DNA of 64,000 nt from Candidatus Saccharicenans subterraneus (GTDB taxonomy: Bacteria; Acidobacteriota; Aminicenantia; Aminicenantales; Saccharicenantaceae). Below, piece by piece: positions 43,181-50,975 of the stretch. A program made the translations under genes and the position numbers. The stretch lies in contig QUAH01000003.1 in NCBI GenBank assembly GCA_003426165.1, forward strand, positions 169,525-233,524, read 5' to 3'. How positions within the stretch are numbered: position 1 is the stretch's first letter; each line of letters begins with the position of its first letter. The notes beneath the pieces were generated by a model that ran no database searches, was not told where the DNA came from, and saw nothing but the letters and a program-made list of their open reading frames with translations.

Positions 43181-44487
43181 CAGTTTCCTCCTTTCCTGGC
43201 GGCCTCTTCTCTTTCCTTGATTACCTGCTGTCGGTCGAAGTAGACCTCGCCTTCAATAATGGTCAGGTCGCAGCGGGTATAGGCGCTCATCGGGTGTTCG
43301 TTGAACAGGGCCAGGTCGGCCTGTTTCCCGACCTCGATGCTTCCCACCAGGCGGTCAACCCCCAGCTGGCGGGCGGCGTTGATGGTTATCATCTTCAGGG
43401 CTTCATCCGGGGTCAGGCCGTACTTGACGGCCTTGCCGGCTTCATTGAACAGGCGTCGCACCCTTTCCGAGCTGTCGGAGTTGATGGAGACCAGGACCCC
43501 TCTTTGAGTGCAATAGGAAGCGTTGTAGGCAATTCCCTCGGCCGCCTCCATCTTGTAGGCCCAGCTGTCTATGAACACCGAAATCCCAACCCCGGCGGCC
43601 AGCAGCTCATCGGTAATCTTATAAGCTTCCCAGGCATGTTCCAGGGCGGCCACCTTGAAGCCAAACTCCCTGGCCAGGTTCAGGAATTCCACCATCTCGG
43701 TGGCCACGTAGGCGTGGCAGCGGGCGTAAAGCTTGCCGCGCAGCAGGTCGGCCAGGGTTTCCAGCCGGAGGTCCTTTTTTGGAGGCAGGAGGTTAGCCGG
43801 CGGGTTCTTGGAATTCTTGAGTTTTTCATATCTGTCCCACTCGGCCATATAGTCTCTGGCCCGCAGCAGTTCCCTCCTGATGATGGCGTTGGCTCCCATC
43901 CTGGTGGCCGGGTAACGCTGCGGCCGGCCGGGAAGCAGGGTCCGGTTGGACTGCTTGACGTTTTCGCCGAGGGCGAACTTCAGGGTGGGGTAGGCTTCCC
44001 TGACCACCAGCTTTTCCGAGGGCTGGCCCCATTTCATTTTCAGGACGACATTGACTCCGCCGATGACGTTGGCGCTGCCGTGCATGGTATGGACCATGGT
44101 CACCCCGCCGCTCAAAGCGGTGAAGATGGCCGGGTCGTCGGGATTGATGACATCGGCCATGTTGACTTCCGGGGTGATGGCCTCGGTGCCCTCGTTGGTT
44201 CCGGACAGGGCCAGGTGGGTATGGGTGTCGATGATGCCCGGAATCAGGTATTTGCCATGGGCCTCTATTATTCTGATGCCCGGCGGTGCGGTCAGGTTCC
44301 GGCCAATCTGTTTAATGATGCCATCAATGACCAGGACATCACCGCCGGTTATGGGCGGGCCGGTGACCGGAAGAATGGTGGCGTTCTTGATCAGAAGGCT
44401 GCCGGCGGCCAGAAGCCAGTTAGCCGAGCCGGCCAGCATTATAACCAGAAGCAGTATGAAAACTGGGAGGCGAGTCAGGTTTTTCAT
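43180..44487 (-). CDS. Secreted amidohydrolase with intact metal site
   Basis: The 435-residue protein has a signal peptide (MKNLTRLPVFILLLVIMLAG) and a complete amidohydrolase active site: HTHL after PGIIDT, His in ARCHAYVATEM, His in ALEHAWEAYKI, and Asp in SINSDSSERV. The C-terminal VGSIEVGKQADLALFNEHP completes the fold. It resembles exported imidazolonepropionase-like or prolidase-like amidohydrolases, but the substrate is unknown. It is the middle of three tandem paralogues, overlapping the upstream one by ATGA and the downstream one by TGATG, so all three are tightly coupled in translation. Confidence 0.92.
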   Translation of the reverse strand: MKNLTRLPVFILLLVIMLAGSANWLLAAGSLLIKNATILPVTGPPITGGDVLVIDGIIKQIGRNLTAPPGIRIIEAHGKYLIPGIIDTHTHLALSGTNEGTEAITPEVNMADVINPDDPAIFTALSGGVTMVHTMHGSANVIGGVNVVLKMKWGQPSEKLVVREAYPTLKFALGENVKQSNRTLLPGRPQRYPATRMGANAIIRRELLRARDYMAEWDRYEKLKNSKNPPANLLPPKKDLRLETLADLLRGKLYARCHAYVATEMVEFLNLAREFGFKVAALEHAWEAYKITDELLAAGVGISVFIDSWAYKMEAAEGIAYNASYCTQRGVLVSINSDSSERVRRLFNEAGKAVKYGLTPDEALKMITINAARQLGVDRLVGSIEVGKQADLALFNEHPMSAYTRCDLTIIEGEVYFDRQQVIKEREEAARKGGN

Positions 44488-45824
44488 TGGCCCTTCTCCT
44501 CGTAATTAAAGAGAATTCCGTCGACCAGCACCCTGACCACTCTGGTCTTTTCTCCGAACAGGTCACCCCGGGTCAGGATGAGGTTGGCAATCTTTCCTGG
44601 TTCCAGGGTGCCCAGTTGCCGGTCGAGACCCAGGACCCTGGCCGGTTCGACGGTCAGGGCCCGGAGGGCGGCCTGGGGCTCAAGCCCGGCCTTGATGGCG
44701 GCCTGCAGGTTCCTGGCGAAGCTGGATTCTGACAGTCCTAAGCTGGTCAGGGCAAAGCTGATATTTTCTTTTAGCAGGGTGGCGGCGTTGGCCGGGTAGA
44801 TTTCAGCTTCGGCCTTTTTCCGGGCGGCTTCGCCCTGCTGATTGTAAATACTGGCATTGGGAGGCCTGAAGTCCAGAGCCACCAGCAGGGGAACCCGGGC
44901 CTTCTTAAGGTGTTCAGCGGTCCTCCAGGCCTCGTTGCAGCCGGTGAGAACCGCGTTCAACTTGAATTCTTCTATCAGGCGCAGCGCCCTCTTTATGTCT
45001 TCCTGGTTATTGCACTGGAAAACGATGGGCTTTTTATCAACCACAAAGGGTACCAGGGCTTCCAGGAAGGGGTCGTATTCGGGTCTTTTTAAGAAGCGCG
45101 GCGAGGACTGGTATTTTTTCTGATGAAGGGCATAATGGCTGGCGTCATAGAATTTCTGCCGGATGAAGGCCACAGTTCCCATCAGGCTCGAGGGATAGAC
45201 TCCGCCTCGTTCGGTCGTAAAATTAACGTGCAGGGCCCAGGGCTGTTTCAGGACCATGGTATTCGGCTGGTCGCCATTGAGGTTAAGCACAACGCTCTGT
45301 CCCTGGAAAAGGCCACGGTTGGGGGCCACCACCACCGTGGTGACTCCGGCTCTGTGCCAGGCTTCAACCGTTTGCTTCTTGGGCTTTATTTCCTTGAAGA
45401 CCTGGAGCTCGGGAAACTCCTGGGGAGTGGCCGCCTGGGTGTAGGCCCCCAGGAAGTCTTCAGCCGTCTGGGGTTGTTCCTGTTCCTTGGTTTCCAGGAA
45501 GAGGTTGGTGTGGGCTGAAATCAGCCCGGGGTAGACGGTCAGTCCCCCGGCCTCAATAACCTCGGCATCCGCCGGGACCGTAACCTTGTCAGCGGGGCCC
45601 AGGGCTTCAATCAACCCGTCCCGGACGATGATGGTGCCCTTTTCAATGGACGGGCTGGCAACCGGGACCAGGCGGCAATTCACCAGGGCATAAACCGGCT
45701 TGACTTCAGCCGCCGCTTCCGGAACGGTAAGAGCCAGGACAATGGCCAGCATCAGCAAAATCAGAAACGGCAGCCATTTCTTTTTTCGGCAGGGCAAATG
45801 GGGTTTCCTTGGTTCTTGTTTCAT
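44484..45824 (-). CDS. Amidohydrolase-family protein with degenerate metal site, secreted
   Basis: The 446-residue protein has a basic N-terminus and signal helix (KKWLPFLILLMLAIVLALTV). The fold ends are normal (IVRDGLIEALGPADKV; LGTLEPGKIANLILTRGD), but the first metal motif reads SAHTNL, keeping only one His of HxH. The other positions read FQCNNQEDI, GCNEAWRTAEHL and FALTSLGLSESS, with no His or Asp ligand. It is the first gene of the operon, with a GGAAGGAGG ribosome-binding site. Like the third paralogue it is probably non-catalytic and may assemble with the intact middle one. Confidence 0.85.
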   Translation of the reverse strand: MKQEPRKPHLPCRKKKWLPFLILLMLAIVLALTVPEAAAEVKPVYALVNCRLVPVASPSIEKGTIIVRDGLIEALGPADKVTVPADAEVIEAGGLTVYPGLISAHTNLFLETKEQEQPQTAEDFLGAYTQAATPQEFPELQVFKEIKPKKQTVEAWHRAGVTTVVVAPNRGLFQGQSVVLNLNGDQPNTMVLKQPWALHVNFTTERGGVYPSSLMGTVAFIRQKFYDASHYALHQKKYQSSPRFLKRPEYDPFLEALVPFVVDKKPIVFQCNNQEDIKRALRLIEEFKLNAVLTGCNEAWRTAEHLKKARVPLLVALDFRPPNASIYNQQGEAARKKAEAEIYPANAATLLKENISFALTSLGLSESSFARNLQAAIKAGLEPQAALRALTVEPARVLGLDRQLGTLEPGKIANLILTRGDLFGEKTRVVRVLVDGILFNYEEKGQ

Positions 45825-46041
45825 GTGCCTCCTTCCTTGCGAGAGTTATGACAATATCTCGATAAAAATTCTATGTTGCCACCGGGTAGATTGACGGCAG
45901 TAAAATTACCGCCAGAAATTGACTGAAGAACAAGACAAATGATTGGTGAAGATAGAAACGGGTAGCTGCTGCGAGCCTCGGTTTTAATATTTGTCTTCAA
46001 AATACCCGCCAGGCCAGCTGGTAAAATTCTTAAGAAAAAAT

Positions 46042-46069
46042 ATCTTATATCTGCAAAATTTGATGTCAA
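46042..46069 (-). promoter_or_regulatory. Promoter of the amidohydrolase/M20 operon
   Basis: A perfect TTGACA (46069-46064) and TAAGAT (46047-46042) are 16 bases apart on the minus strand, within an A/T-rich tract. Confidence 0.6.
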
Positions 46070-46166
46070 CAAAAATATTTTTTCGGGTCGGGTTATTGGG
46101 TCAGGGCAGGATGGGTTTAGATCAATAATTCCTGCTGGAAGGCTAAGCCTGGAAGCCCGCCTTTCC

Positions 46167-46195
46167 TTGTTTTGAGTTCAAAAATGTAATAAAAT
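46167..46195 (+). promoter_or_regulatory. Promoter of the 151-residue barrel protein gene
   Basis: TTGTTT (46167-46172) and TAAAAT (46190-46195) are 17 bases apart, 54 bases before the start codon. Confidence 0.5.
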
Positions 46196-46249
46196 TAACG
46201 ACTAAACTGTGGGTTGGAAACATTTCATAATATATAGAAGGAGTAAGAG

Positions 46250-46705
46250 ATGAAAAAAATTGCCATCCTGTCGGTAATGGTCCTGGTTCTGATGATGGCA
46301 GTTCCGGGCCAGGCCCAGCAGAAAAAGTTCGGCCTGGGTATTATTCTCGGGGAGCCCACGGGCCTCATTGCCAAGTACTGGACCGGTCGGACCACGGCCT
46401 TTGATATAGCCGGTTCCTGGTCTTTTGCCGGTGAGGATTCTTTCCACCTGCATGCCGATTACCTGTTTCACAGCTTTAATATCTTCAAGGTGGATAAGGG
46501 CCAGCTGCCCCTGTATTACGGAATAGGGGCCAGGCTGAGCCTGCAGGATCAGACCAGGTTTGGCATCCGTATCCCCGTCGGCCTGAGCTACATGTTTGAA
46601 AAGACCCCCATTGATATCTTTGTTGAAATAGGCCCGGTAATGGATGTCGTCCCGGCCACCGAGCTGCACATTCTCGGTTTCATCGGTTTCCGCTATTATT
46701 TTTAG
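46250..46705 (+). CDS. Small exported beta-barrel-like protein (DUF3996-like)
   Basis: The 151-residue protein has a signal peptide ending near VPGQAQ. The mature part is made of alternating amphipathic strands (GLIAKYWTGRTTAFDIAGSW, HLHADYLFHSF, LPLYYGIGARLSL, FGIRIPVGLSYMF) and ends in FRYYF, with a terminal Phe as outer-membrane barrels have. The motif GIILGEPTGLIAKYW and the pattern of glycines match small DUF3996-type outer-membrane proteins. The function is unknown. It has an AAGGAGTAAG ribosome-binding site, its own promoter, and a hairpin after its stop, so it is monocistronic. Confidence 0.8.
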   Translation: MKKIAILSVMVLVLMMAVPGQAQQKKFGLGIILGEPTGLIAKYWTGRTTAFDIAGSWSFAGEDSFHLHADYLFHSFNIFKVDKGQLPLYYGIGARLSLQDQTRFGIRIPVGLSYMFEKTPIDIFVEIGPVMDVVPATELHILGFIGFRYYF

Positions 46706-46722
46706 TTATGTAAATTCGGGGT

Positions 46723-46770
46723 GGGAGCGGGTGTCCGGGATTATCCGGGCCCGGCTCCCGGTGATTTTGA
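46723..46770 (+). terminator. Hairpin after the barrel protein gene
   Basis: GGGAGC (46723-46728) pairs with GCTCCC (46754-46759), with further internal pairing of the CCGG repeats. The following GGTGATTTTGATT has only a short T-run. Confidence 0.45.
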
Positions 46771-47103
46771 TTCCTGTTCGGAAACCCTGAGACTCACCAG
46801 CATTTCTGATTTAAGGCTGCGGTTTAAGTCTGGTTTTTAATCGCGGTAGGGCCAGGAGGTCCGGGTCAGGCTCAACAGCCAGGAGCGGAATCAAAGTCGC
46901 CAGGAAAATGAATAAAATGTTATCCATCTTTGATAGCCTTCAAAGGATGACGATAGACTGGCTCTTACTCACACCCTGTTTCTTGATCCGGCCTTCGACC
47001 ATGAAAGAAGCCATCGGGTTTCCTTTTTACTGGCCATGGCGGCCGGCAGCCTGGCCTTGAGATGTGATAACCGGAGATCCGCCGTCGGGAAAAATAGTGG
47101 AAA

Positions 47104-47133
47104 TTGGCCTCAAAATGCTTAAAATCTTATAAG
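47104..47133 (+). promoter_or_regulatory. Promoter of the Fe-S oxidoreductase gene
   Basis: TTGGCC (47104-47109) and TATAAG (47128-47133) are 18 bases apart, 29 bases before the GTG start. Confidence 0.45.
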
Positions 47134-47162
47134 ATATTATGGCCGTTTAGAGGAGACACAAG

Positions 47163-49214
47163 GTGCTGACCCTGGCCGAAAGAATTATTCTGACCGTTCT
47201 CATACTGGCGACTTTCGTCCTGTTCTTTTTCCCGGTTGTAAAACGGGTGCTGATCCTGGCCCGTCTCCAGGCTGCAGCCCGGTTTGATTCCCTGCTCAGG
47301 AGATTCTTTTACACCGTCTCCCGGGTTTTCCTGCAGCTCTGCACCCTGAAGAATGAAAGGCCCTGGACCGGGGCGGCTCATCTCCTGATTTTTTACGGGG
47401 CCCTGGCCTTTGACACCATGACCATAAACCATGTCATCGAGGGCTATGTGGAAGGCTTCTATCTTTTCGGCCAGTCCTGGCCCGGCCGGCTTTTTTCTGC
47501 CTCGGTTGACCTGTTTTCCATAACCGTGCTGGCCGGGGTGGCCTTTTTTGCCATAAAGCGGTTTATTATCAGGCCCCGGGCCTATGATACCGGCATCCGG
47601 GATTCGGCCCTGATCTATCTTTTTATTTTTCTGGCCGTCAGCACCTTCCTGCTGTTCAACCTGTTTTCCGTGGCTCTCCATCCTGGAAGCCGGACCTGGG
47701 CTTTCCTCAGCCGTTTTCTGGCCGAAAACTTCCTGCCGGCCTCGGTGTCCACTTCCACCCTGGAACACAACCTGAAACTGGCCTACTGGCTCCACGCCCT
47801 GGCCGTCTTTTCATTCATTTCCTATGTGCCGCATTCCAAGTATTTTCACCTGTTTGCCGGACCGGTAAACCTGTTTTTCCGGAGAAACCGGCCCACGGGG
47901 CAGATGCTTCCACTTGACCTGGAACAAGCCGAAACTTTCGGTGCAGAAAAGGCCACCGATTTCAGCTGGAAGGATGGCCTGGACGCCCTGGCTTGCGTCG
48001 AATGCGGTCGCTGCCAGGATGTCTGCCCGGCCTTTCAGAGCGGGAAGGCTCTATCGCCCAAGATGGTGATCCTTAACCTGGAAAAACACCTGCTGGCTGA
48101 ATACAAGAACATCAAAAAAGGCGGGGAAAACCTGCCGGCCCTGGTGCCGGGCGTCTTCACCGAGGAGGAGATCTGGGCCTGTACCACCTGCGGGGCCTGC
48201 CTTCACGTTTGCCCCTTTGACATAGAACATCCGGACAAGCTGTTGAGCCTTCGCCAGAGCCTGGTGCTGGCCCAGGGACGTTTTCCAGGAGAGCTGCGCA
48301 AATTTTTCCACAACCTGGAAACTTACGGCAATCCCTGGGGGCTACCCACCTCCAAAAGGGCTGAACTGCTCCGGGAACTCGGGCTGAAAACTCTCGGCGA
48401 ATACCCCGAGGCCGAGTACTTGCTGTGGCTCGGCTGTTTTGGCTCTTTTGATGACCGGGGACGCCAGATTGCCGGGGCCATGGTCAGAATAATGAAGTCG
48501 GCCGGCCTCAAGTTTGCGGTCCTGGGTGAGGAAGAACGTTGCTGCGGCGATTCAGCCCGTCGCCTGGGAAACGAGTATCTCTTTCAGACGCTGGCTTCAT
48601 CCAACATGAAAAGCCTGGCCCGTTTCAGGTTGAAGGGCCTGGTTACCTTCTGCCCGCACGGCTATAATGTTTTTAAGAACGATTATCCGGCCCTGCTGGA
48701 GGTGCTCAGCGATTTGAGCCCGGAAGAAAAGGAAAGAATCCTCTCCCTGCGGGTGATTTCACACCTGGAGTTACTGGCCAGCCTGATTGAACGGAAAAGG
48801 CTGCCGCTTCAAAGACCGGATGAATCAGGAACCGGGGGCTCTTTTACCATTCATGATTCCTGCTATTACGGCCGCCACAACAGGCTGCTGGCCGAGCCCA
48901 GGAAAATTCTCGGTGCCGTCCTGGGGGAAAACCTGCGGGAACTGAAGAATTCAGGAGAACATAGCTTTTGCTGCGGGGCCGGGGGCGGGTTGATGTGGAC
49001 AGAAGAGAAGGCCGGGAGACGGGTCAACCACCTGCGGAGCGATGAAATAATCAGGAATGGCAGCCGCCTGGTGGCCACTTCCTGTCCTTTCTGCCTGACC
49101 ATGCTTCAGGATGGCCTGCGCGACCGGGGCGCCGATGAATTCATGGTTCTGGACGTGGCCGAGATTCTGGCCGCGGCCCTGCTCGATTCGGGGGCGGACA
49201 CTCCCAGGTCTTGA
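47163..49214 (+). CDS. Membrane-bound HdrD-like Fe-S oxidoreductase
   Basis: The 683-residue protein couples a membrane electron-transfer part with a heterodisulfide-reductase-like part. Residues 1-240 hold about six transmembrane helices, with His residues such as H90, H202 and H211 that could bind heme, like NarI. Two [4Fe-4S] ferredoxin motifs follow: C278-x2-C281-x2-C284-x3-C288-P and C340-x2-C343-x2-C346-x3-C350-P. Two cysteine-rich CCG-type domains come last, with EERCCGDSARR and SFCCGAGGGLMW plus CPHGYN and SCPFC. It probably moves electrons between quinone and a thiol or flavoprotein partner. Related proteins are often next to etfAB, which is absent here. The start is GTG behind AGAGGAGA. 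Confidence 0.92.
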   Translation: MLTLAERIILTVLILATFVLFFFPVVKRVLILARLQAAARFDSLLRRFFYTVSRVFLQLCTLKNERPWTGAAHLLIFYGALAFDTMTINHVIEGYVEGFYLFGQSWPGRLFSASVDLFSITVLAGVAFFAIKRFIIRPRAYDTGIRDSALIYLFIFLAVSTFLLFNLFSVALHPGSRTWAFLSRFLAENFLPASVSTSTLEHNLKLAYWLHALAVFSFISYVPHSKYFHLFAGPVNLFFRRNRPTGQMLPLDLEQAETFGAEKATDFSWKDGLDALACVECGRCQDVCPAFQSGKALSPKMVILNLEKHLLAEYKNIKKGGENLPALVPGVFTEEEIWACTTCGACLHVCPFDIEHPDKLLSLRQSLVLAQGRFPGELRKFFHNLETYGNPWGLPTSKRAELLRELGLKTLGEYPEAEYLLWLGCFGSFDDRGRQIAGAMVRIMKSAGLKFAVLGEEERCCGDSARRLGNEYLFQTLASSNMKSLARFRLKGLVTFCPHGYNVFKNDYPALLEVLSDLSPEEKERILSLRVISHLELLASLIERKRLPLQRPDESGTGGSFTIHDSCYYGRHNRLLAEPRKILGAVLGENLRELKNSGEHSFCCGAGGGLMWTEEKAGRRVNHLRSDEIIRNGSRLVATSCPFCLTMLQDGLRDRGADEFMVLDVAEILAAALLDSGADTPRS

Positions 49215-49245
49215 GTTTCGCAGTCCTTTAAGGGCACATGGCTTC

Positions 49246-49274
49246 TTGCCAGATGACCGGAAATCGGCTATAAA
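49246..49274 (+). promoter_or_regulatory. Promoter of tRNA-Arg
   Basis: TTGCCA (49246-49251) and TATAAA (49269-49274) are 17 bases apart, each matching 5 of 6 consensus positions, and lie ten bases before the tRNA. Confidence 0.75.
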
Positions 49275-49283
49275 TAAAGCAGT

Positions 49284-49357
49284 GCGCCTGTAGCTCAGTT
49301 GGATAGAGCGACGGACTCCGGATCCGTAGGTCGCGCGTTCGAATCGCGCCAGGCGTA
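49284..49357 (+). tRNA. tRNA-Arg(CCG)
   Basis: The cloverleaf folds fully: acceptor GCGCCTG with CAGGCGT (first pair G-U), D arm GCTC/GAGC, anticodon stem ACGGA/TCCGT with loop CTCCGGA giving anticodon CCG for codon CGG, and T arm GCGCG/CGCGC with TTCGAAT. The discriminator is A and the CCA end is not encoded. It has its own strong promoter. The nuclease gene starts 17 bases later, so the tRNA may be processed from a longer transcript. Confidence 0.96.
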
Positions 49358-49374
49358 CTCCTGCTTTAAGAGTC

Positions 49375-50235
49375 ATGCTGGTCAGACGAGGGGCGGTCAT
49401 CAAACATAAACTGGTTTCCTGGCCAAAACTTCAGGCTTTTATCAAGGCCCTTCATTATGCTTCTTGCTTTCTGTTATTTCTTCTTATCCTGGCGGCCAGT
49501 TCCCCGGCCGTTGTTAATGGTACTGAGGCAGATGATTTAAATAGATCTTCTTGTTTTTATTCTTCTCCTGATGTGTCCTCGGCAACAAGGACTGAGCCAG
49601 GCCACGGAACGGCGGAGAGCCGGTTCCTCCGGGTATTGAGGGTGATAGACGGCGACAGCCTGGAGGTGGAGGGTGTGGGCGAGGTCAGGTTGATCGGGGT
49701 GGATACTCCCGAGCTCTACCACCCGCTTAAGCCGGTTCAGTACTATGCCAGGGAAGCTTCAGAATTCGTCAAAAACCTGGTGGGCGGATCGCGGGTCCGG
49801 CTGGAGTACGACCGGGAGAGAGTTGACAAGTATGGCCGCACCCTGGCCTACGTTTACCTGGAAGACGGGCGCTCACTTAATGAAGAAATTATCAGAAATG
49901 GTTATGGCTTTGCCCTGCTGCGGTTTCCCTTCAAGCACCTGGTCAGGTACAGGCAGCTTGAAGCCCAGGCCAGAGAAAAGGGCCTGGGCCTGTGGCGGGA
50001 CCAGGGCCTGGCCGAGTTCGACTGGATTCTTGGCCAGAAAACCATTCCCTATGAAATCTTCGAAATGGCCAACAACTGGTGGGGAATAAGATACAGGGAA
50101 TATGTCCGCCTCCGTTTGACCACAGATGAACTGGGACCCGAGCTGGTAAATCTGAGGCAGTGGACCAGCGAGTTTTCCCCGGCCGACCTGGAAAAAACGC
50201 TCCTGGCCAACGGCTGGTTAAAGTTAAACCGATGA
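49375..50235 (+). CDS. Exported thermonuclease-like (SNase) protein
   Basis: The 286-residue protein has a hydrophobic signal or anchor (about residues 28-47) and a staphylococcal-nuclease domain (about 84-205). The active-site residues of SNase can be matched: D92 in VIDGDSLEV, R105 and D110/E113 in VRLIGVDTPE, and R155 in KYGRTLAYV. It should therefore cut DNA or RNA outside the cytoplasm. The C-terminal 80 residues (WWGIRYREYVRLRL onward) are an extra domain of unknown role. Its start has a weak ribosome-binding site and it may be transcribed from the tRNA promoter. It overlaps the next gene by ATGA. Confidence 0.88.
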   Translation: MLVRRGAVIKHKLVSWPKLQAFIKALHYASCFLLFLLILAASSPAVVNGTEADDLNRSSCFYSSPDVSSATRTEPGHGTAESRFLRVLRVIDGDSLEVEGVGEVRLIGVDTPELYHPLKPVQYYAREASEFVKNLVGGSRVRLEYDRERVDKYGRTLAYVYLEDGRSLNEEIIRNGYGFALLRFPFKHLVRYRQLEAQAREKGLGLWRDQGLAEFDWILGQKTIPYEIFEMANNWWGIRYREYVRLRLTTDELGPELVNLRQWTSEFSPADLEKTLLANGWLKLNR

Positions 50236-50975
50236 AAAAATCAGACTGGTTATCGGCAGTGCTGATTATTTTACTGGCCGCCGGTCCCCTGGCGTCCCAG
50301 GCCCAGGAAAAGATTATCTCCTGGGAAGAAGCGGGGAATTATATCGGCCGTGAAGTTGTGGTCGAGGGAACGATAGTCAGGACCTTTAACTCCGGTCGGG
50401 CCTGCTTTTTGAATTTTCATCCCGATTACCAGAGATACCTGAGCCTGGTTATCCTGGCGGCAGATTTTTTAAGATTCCCACCGCAACCGGAACAGTATTT
50501 TCTTAACAAGAAGGTCAGGGCCAGGGGGCGGGTCCAGCTGTACCGCGGACGGCTGGAGATAATCCTGAATTCGCCGGCCCAGATTACGGTAACCGGCGAA
50601 CAGCCTGGAAGCGAAAAGCAGGGCTTAAAAGAAGTTCCGGAGACGGATAGAACCATCCCTTCAGGGGCGATAACTGAAAAAGTCAAGGAAATCTCCTGGG
50701 AAGAAGCGGCTGCCCATTACGGCCAGACAGTCTGGGTCCGGGGGGCGGTGGTGGCTGCTAACAACACCGGGAAAGCCTGCTTTCTGAATTTTCACCGCAA
50801 CTGGAAAAGGTATTTCACCGCGGTCATCTTCGCCAGCGATTTTGACCGTTTTCCCGGCCCACCGGAAAAACTCTATCTCAACCGGGAGGTTAGAATTTTC
50901 GGCCGGGTGCGCGAGTACCAGGGCAAGCCCGAAATCATCGTGGAAAGCCCGGAGCAGATTGAAATCATCCGGTAG
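50232..50975 (+). CDS. Exported protein with two tandem OB-like repeats
   Basis: The 247-residue protein has a signal peptide ending near ASQAQ. The mature part is two clearly homologous repeats, residues about 27-120 and 152-245. Each opens with ISWEEA, continues with a strand ending in a glycine-rich turn, then GRACFLNFH or GKACFLNFH, then VILAADFLRFP or VIFASDFDRFP, and closes with a VxxxGRVxxYxGxxEIIxxSP strand pair. The pattern of strands suggests an OB-fold of the tRNA_anti-like kind that binds nucleic acid. It overlaps the SNase gene by ATGA (ATG at 50232), so the two exported proteins are made together. Confidence 0.8.
   Translation: MKKSDWLSAVLIILLAAGPLASQAQEKIISWEEAGNYIGREVVVEGTIVRTFNSGRACFLNFHPDYQRYLSLVILAADFLRFPPQPEQYFLNKKVRARGRVQLYRGRLEIILNSPAQITVTGEQPGSEKQGLKEVPETDRTIPSGAITEKVKEISWEEAAAHYGQTVWVRGAVVAANNTGKACFLNFHRNWKRYFTAVIFASDFDRFPGPPEKLYLNREVRIFGRVREYQGKPEIIVESPEQIEIIR

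Larger units (their letters stand above)
45825..46249. other. 425-base A/T-rich divergent intergenic region
   Basis: No ORF is supportable here. It holds the promoters of the amidohydrolase operon (minus) and the small barrel protein (plus). The operon's leader, about 210 bases, contains an imperfect hairpin (GGCGGTAA with TTACTGCC, one G-U pair, near 45897-45914). The region is clearly richer in A/T than its surroundings. Confidence 0.5.
46706..47162. other. 457-base gap between the barrel protein and the Fe-S oxidoreductase
   Basis: It holds a terminator hairpin near its start and a promoter near its end. Between them I find only a 50-codon ORF (46908-47060, plus) with poor ribosome-binding site and no recognisable product, which I do not call. 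No repeat, tRNA or riboswitch is evident. Confidence 0.5.

Noticed and set aside
43294-44505. Plus-strand ORF of 403 codons opposite the intact amidohydrolase gene
   Set aside because: It mirrors a conserved gene exactly and its product is Gly/Val/His-rich without any motif.
46908-47060. 50-codon ORF in the gap before the Fe-S oxidoreductase
   Set aside because: It has a poor ribosome-binding site, no homology that I can see and an unremarkable composition.
49284-49374. tRNA-Arg as an integration site of a mobile element
   Set aside because: No integrase, no repeat of the tRNA 3' end and no change in composition is seen within the window downstream.
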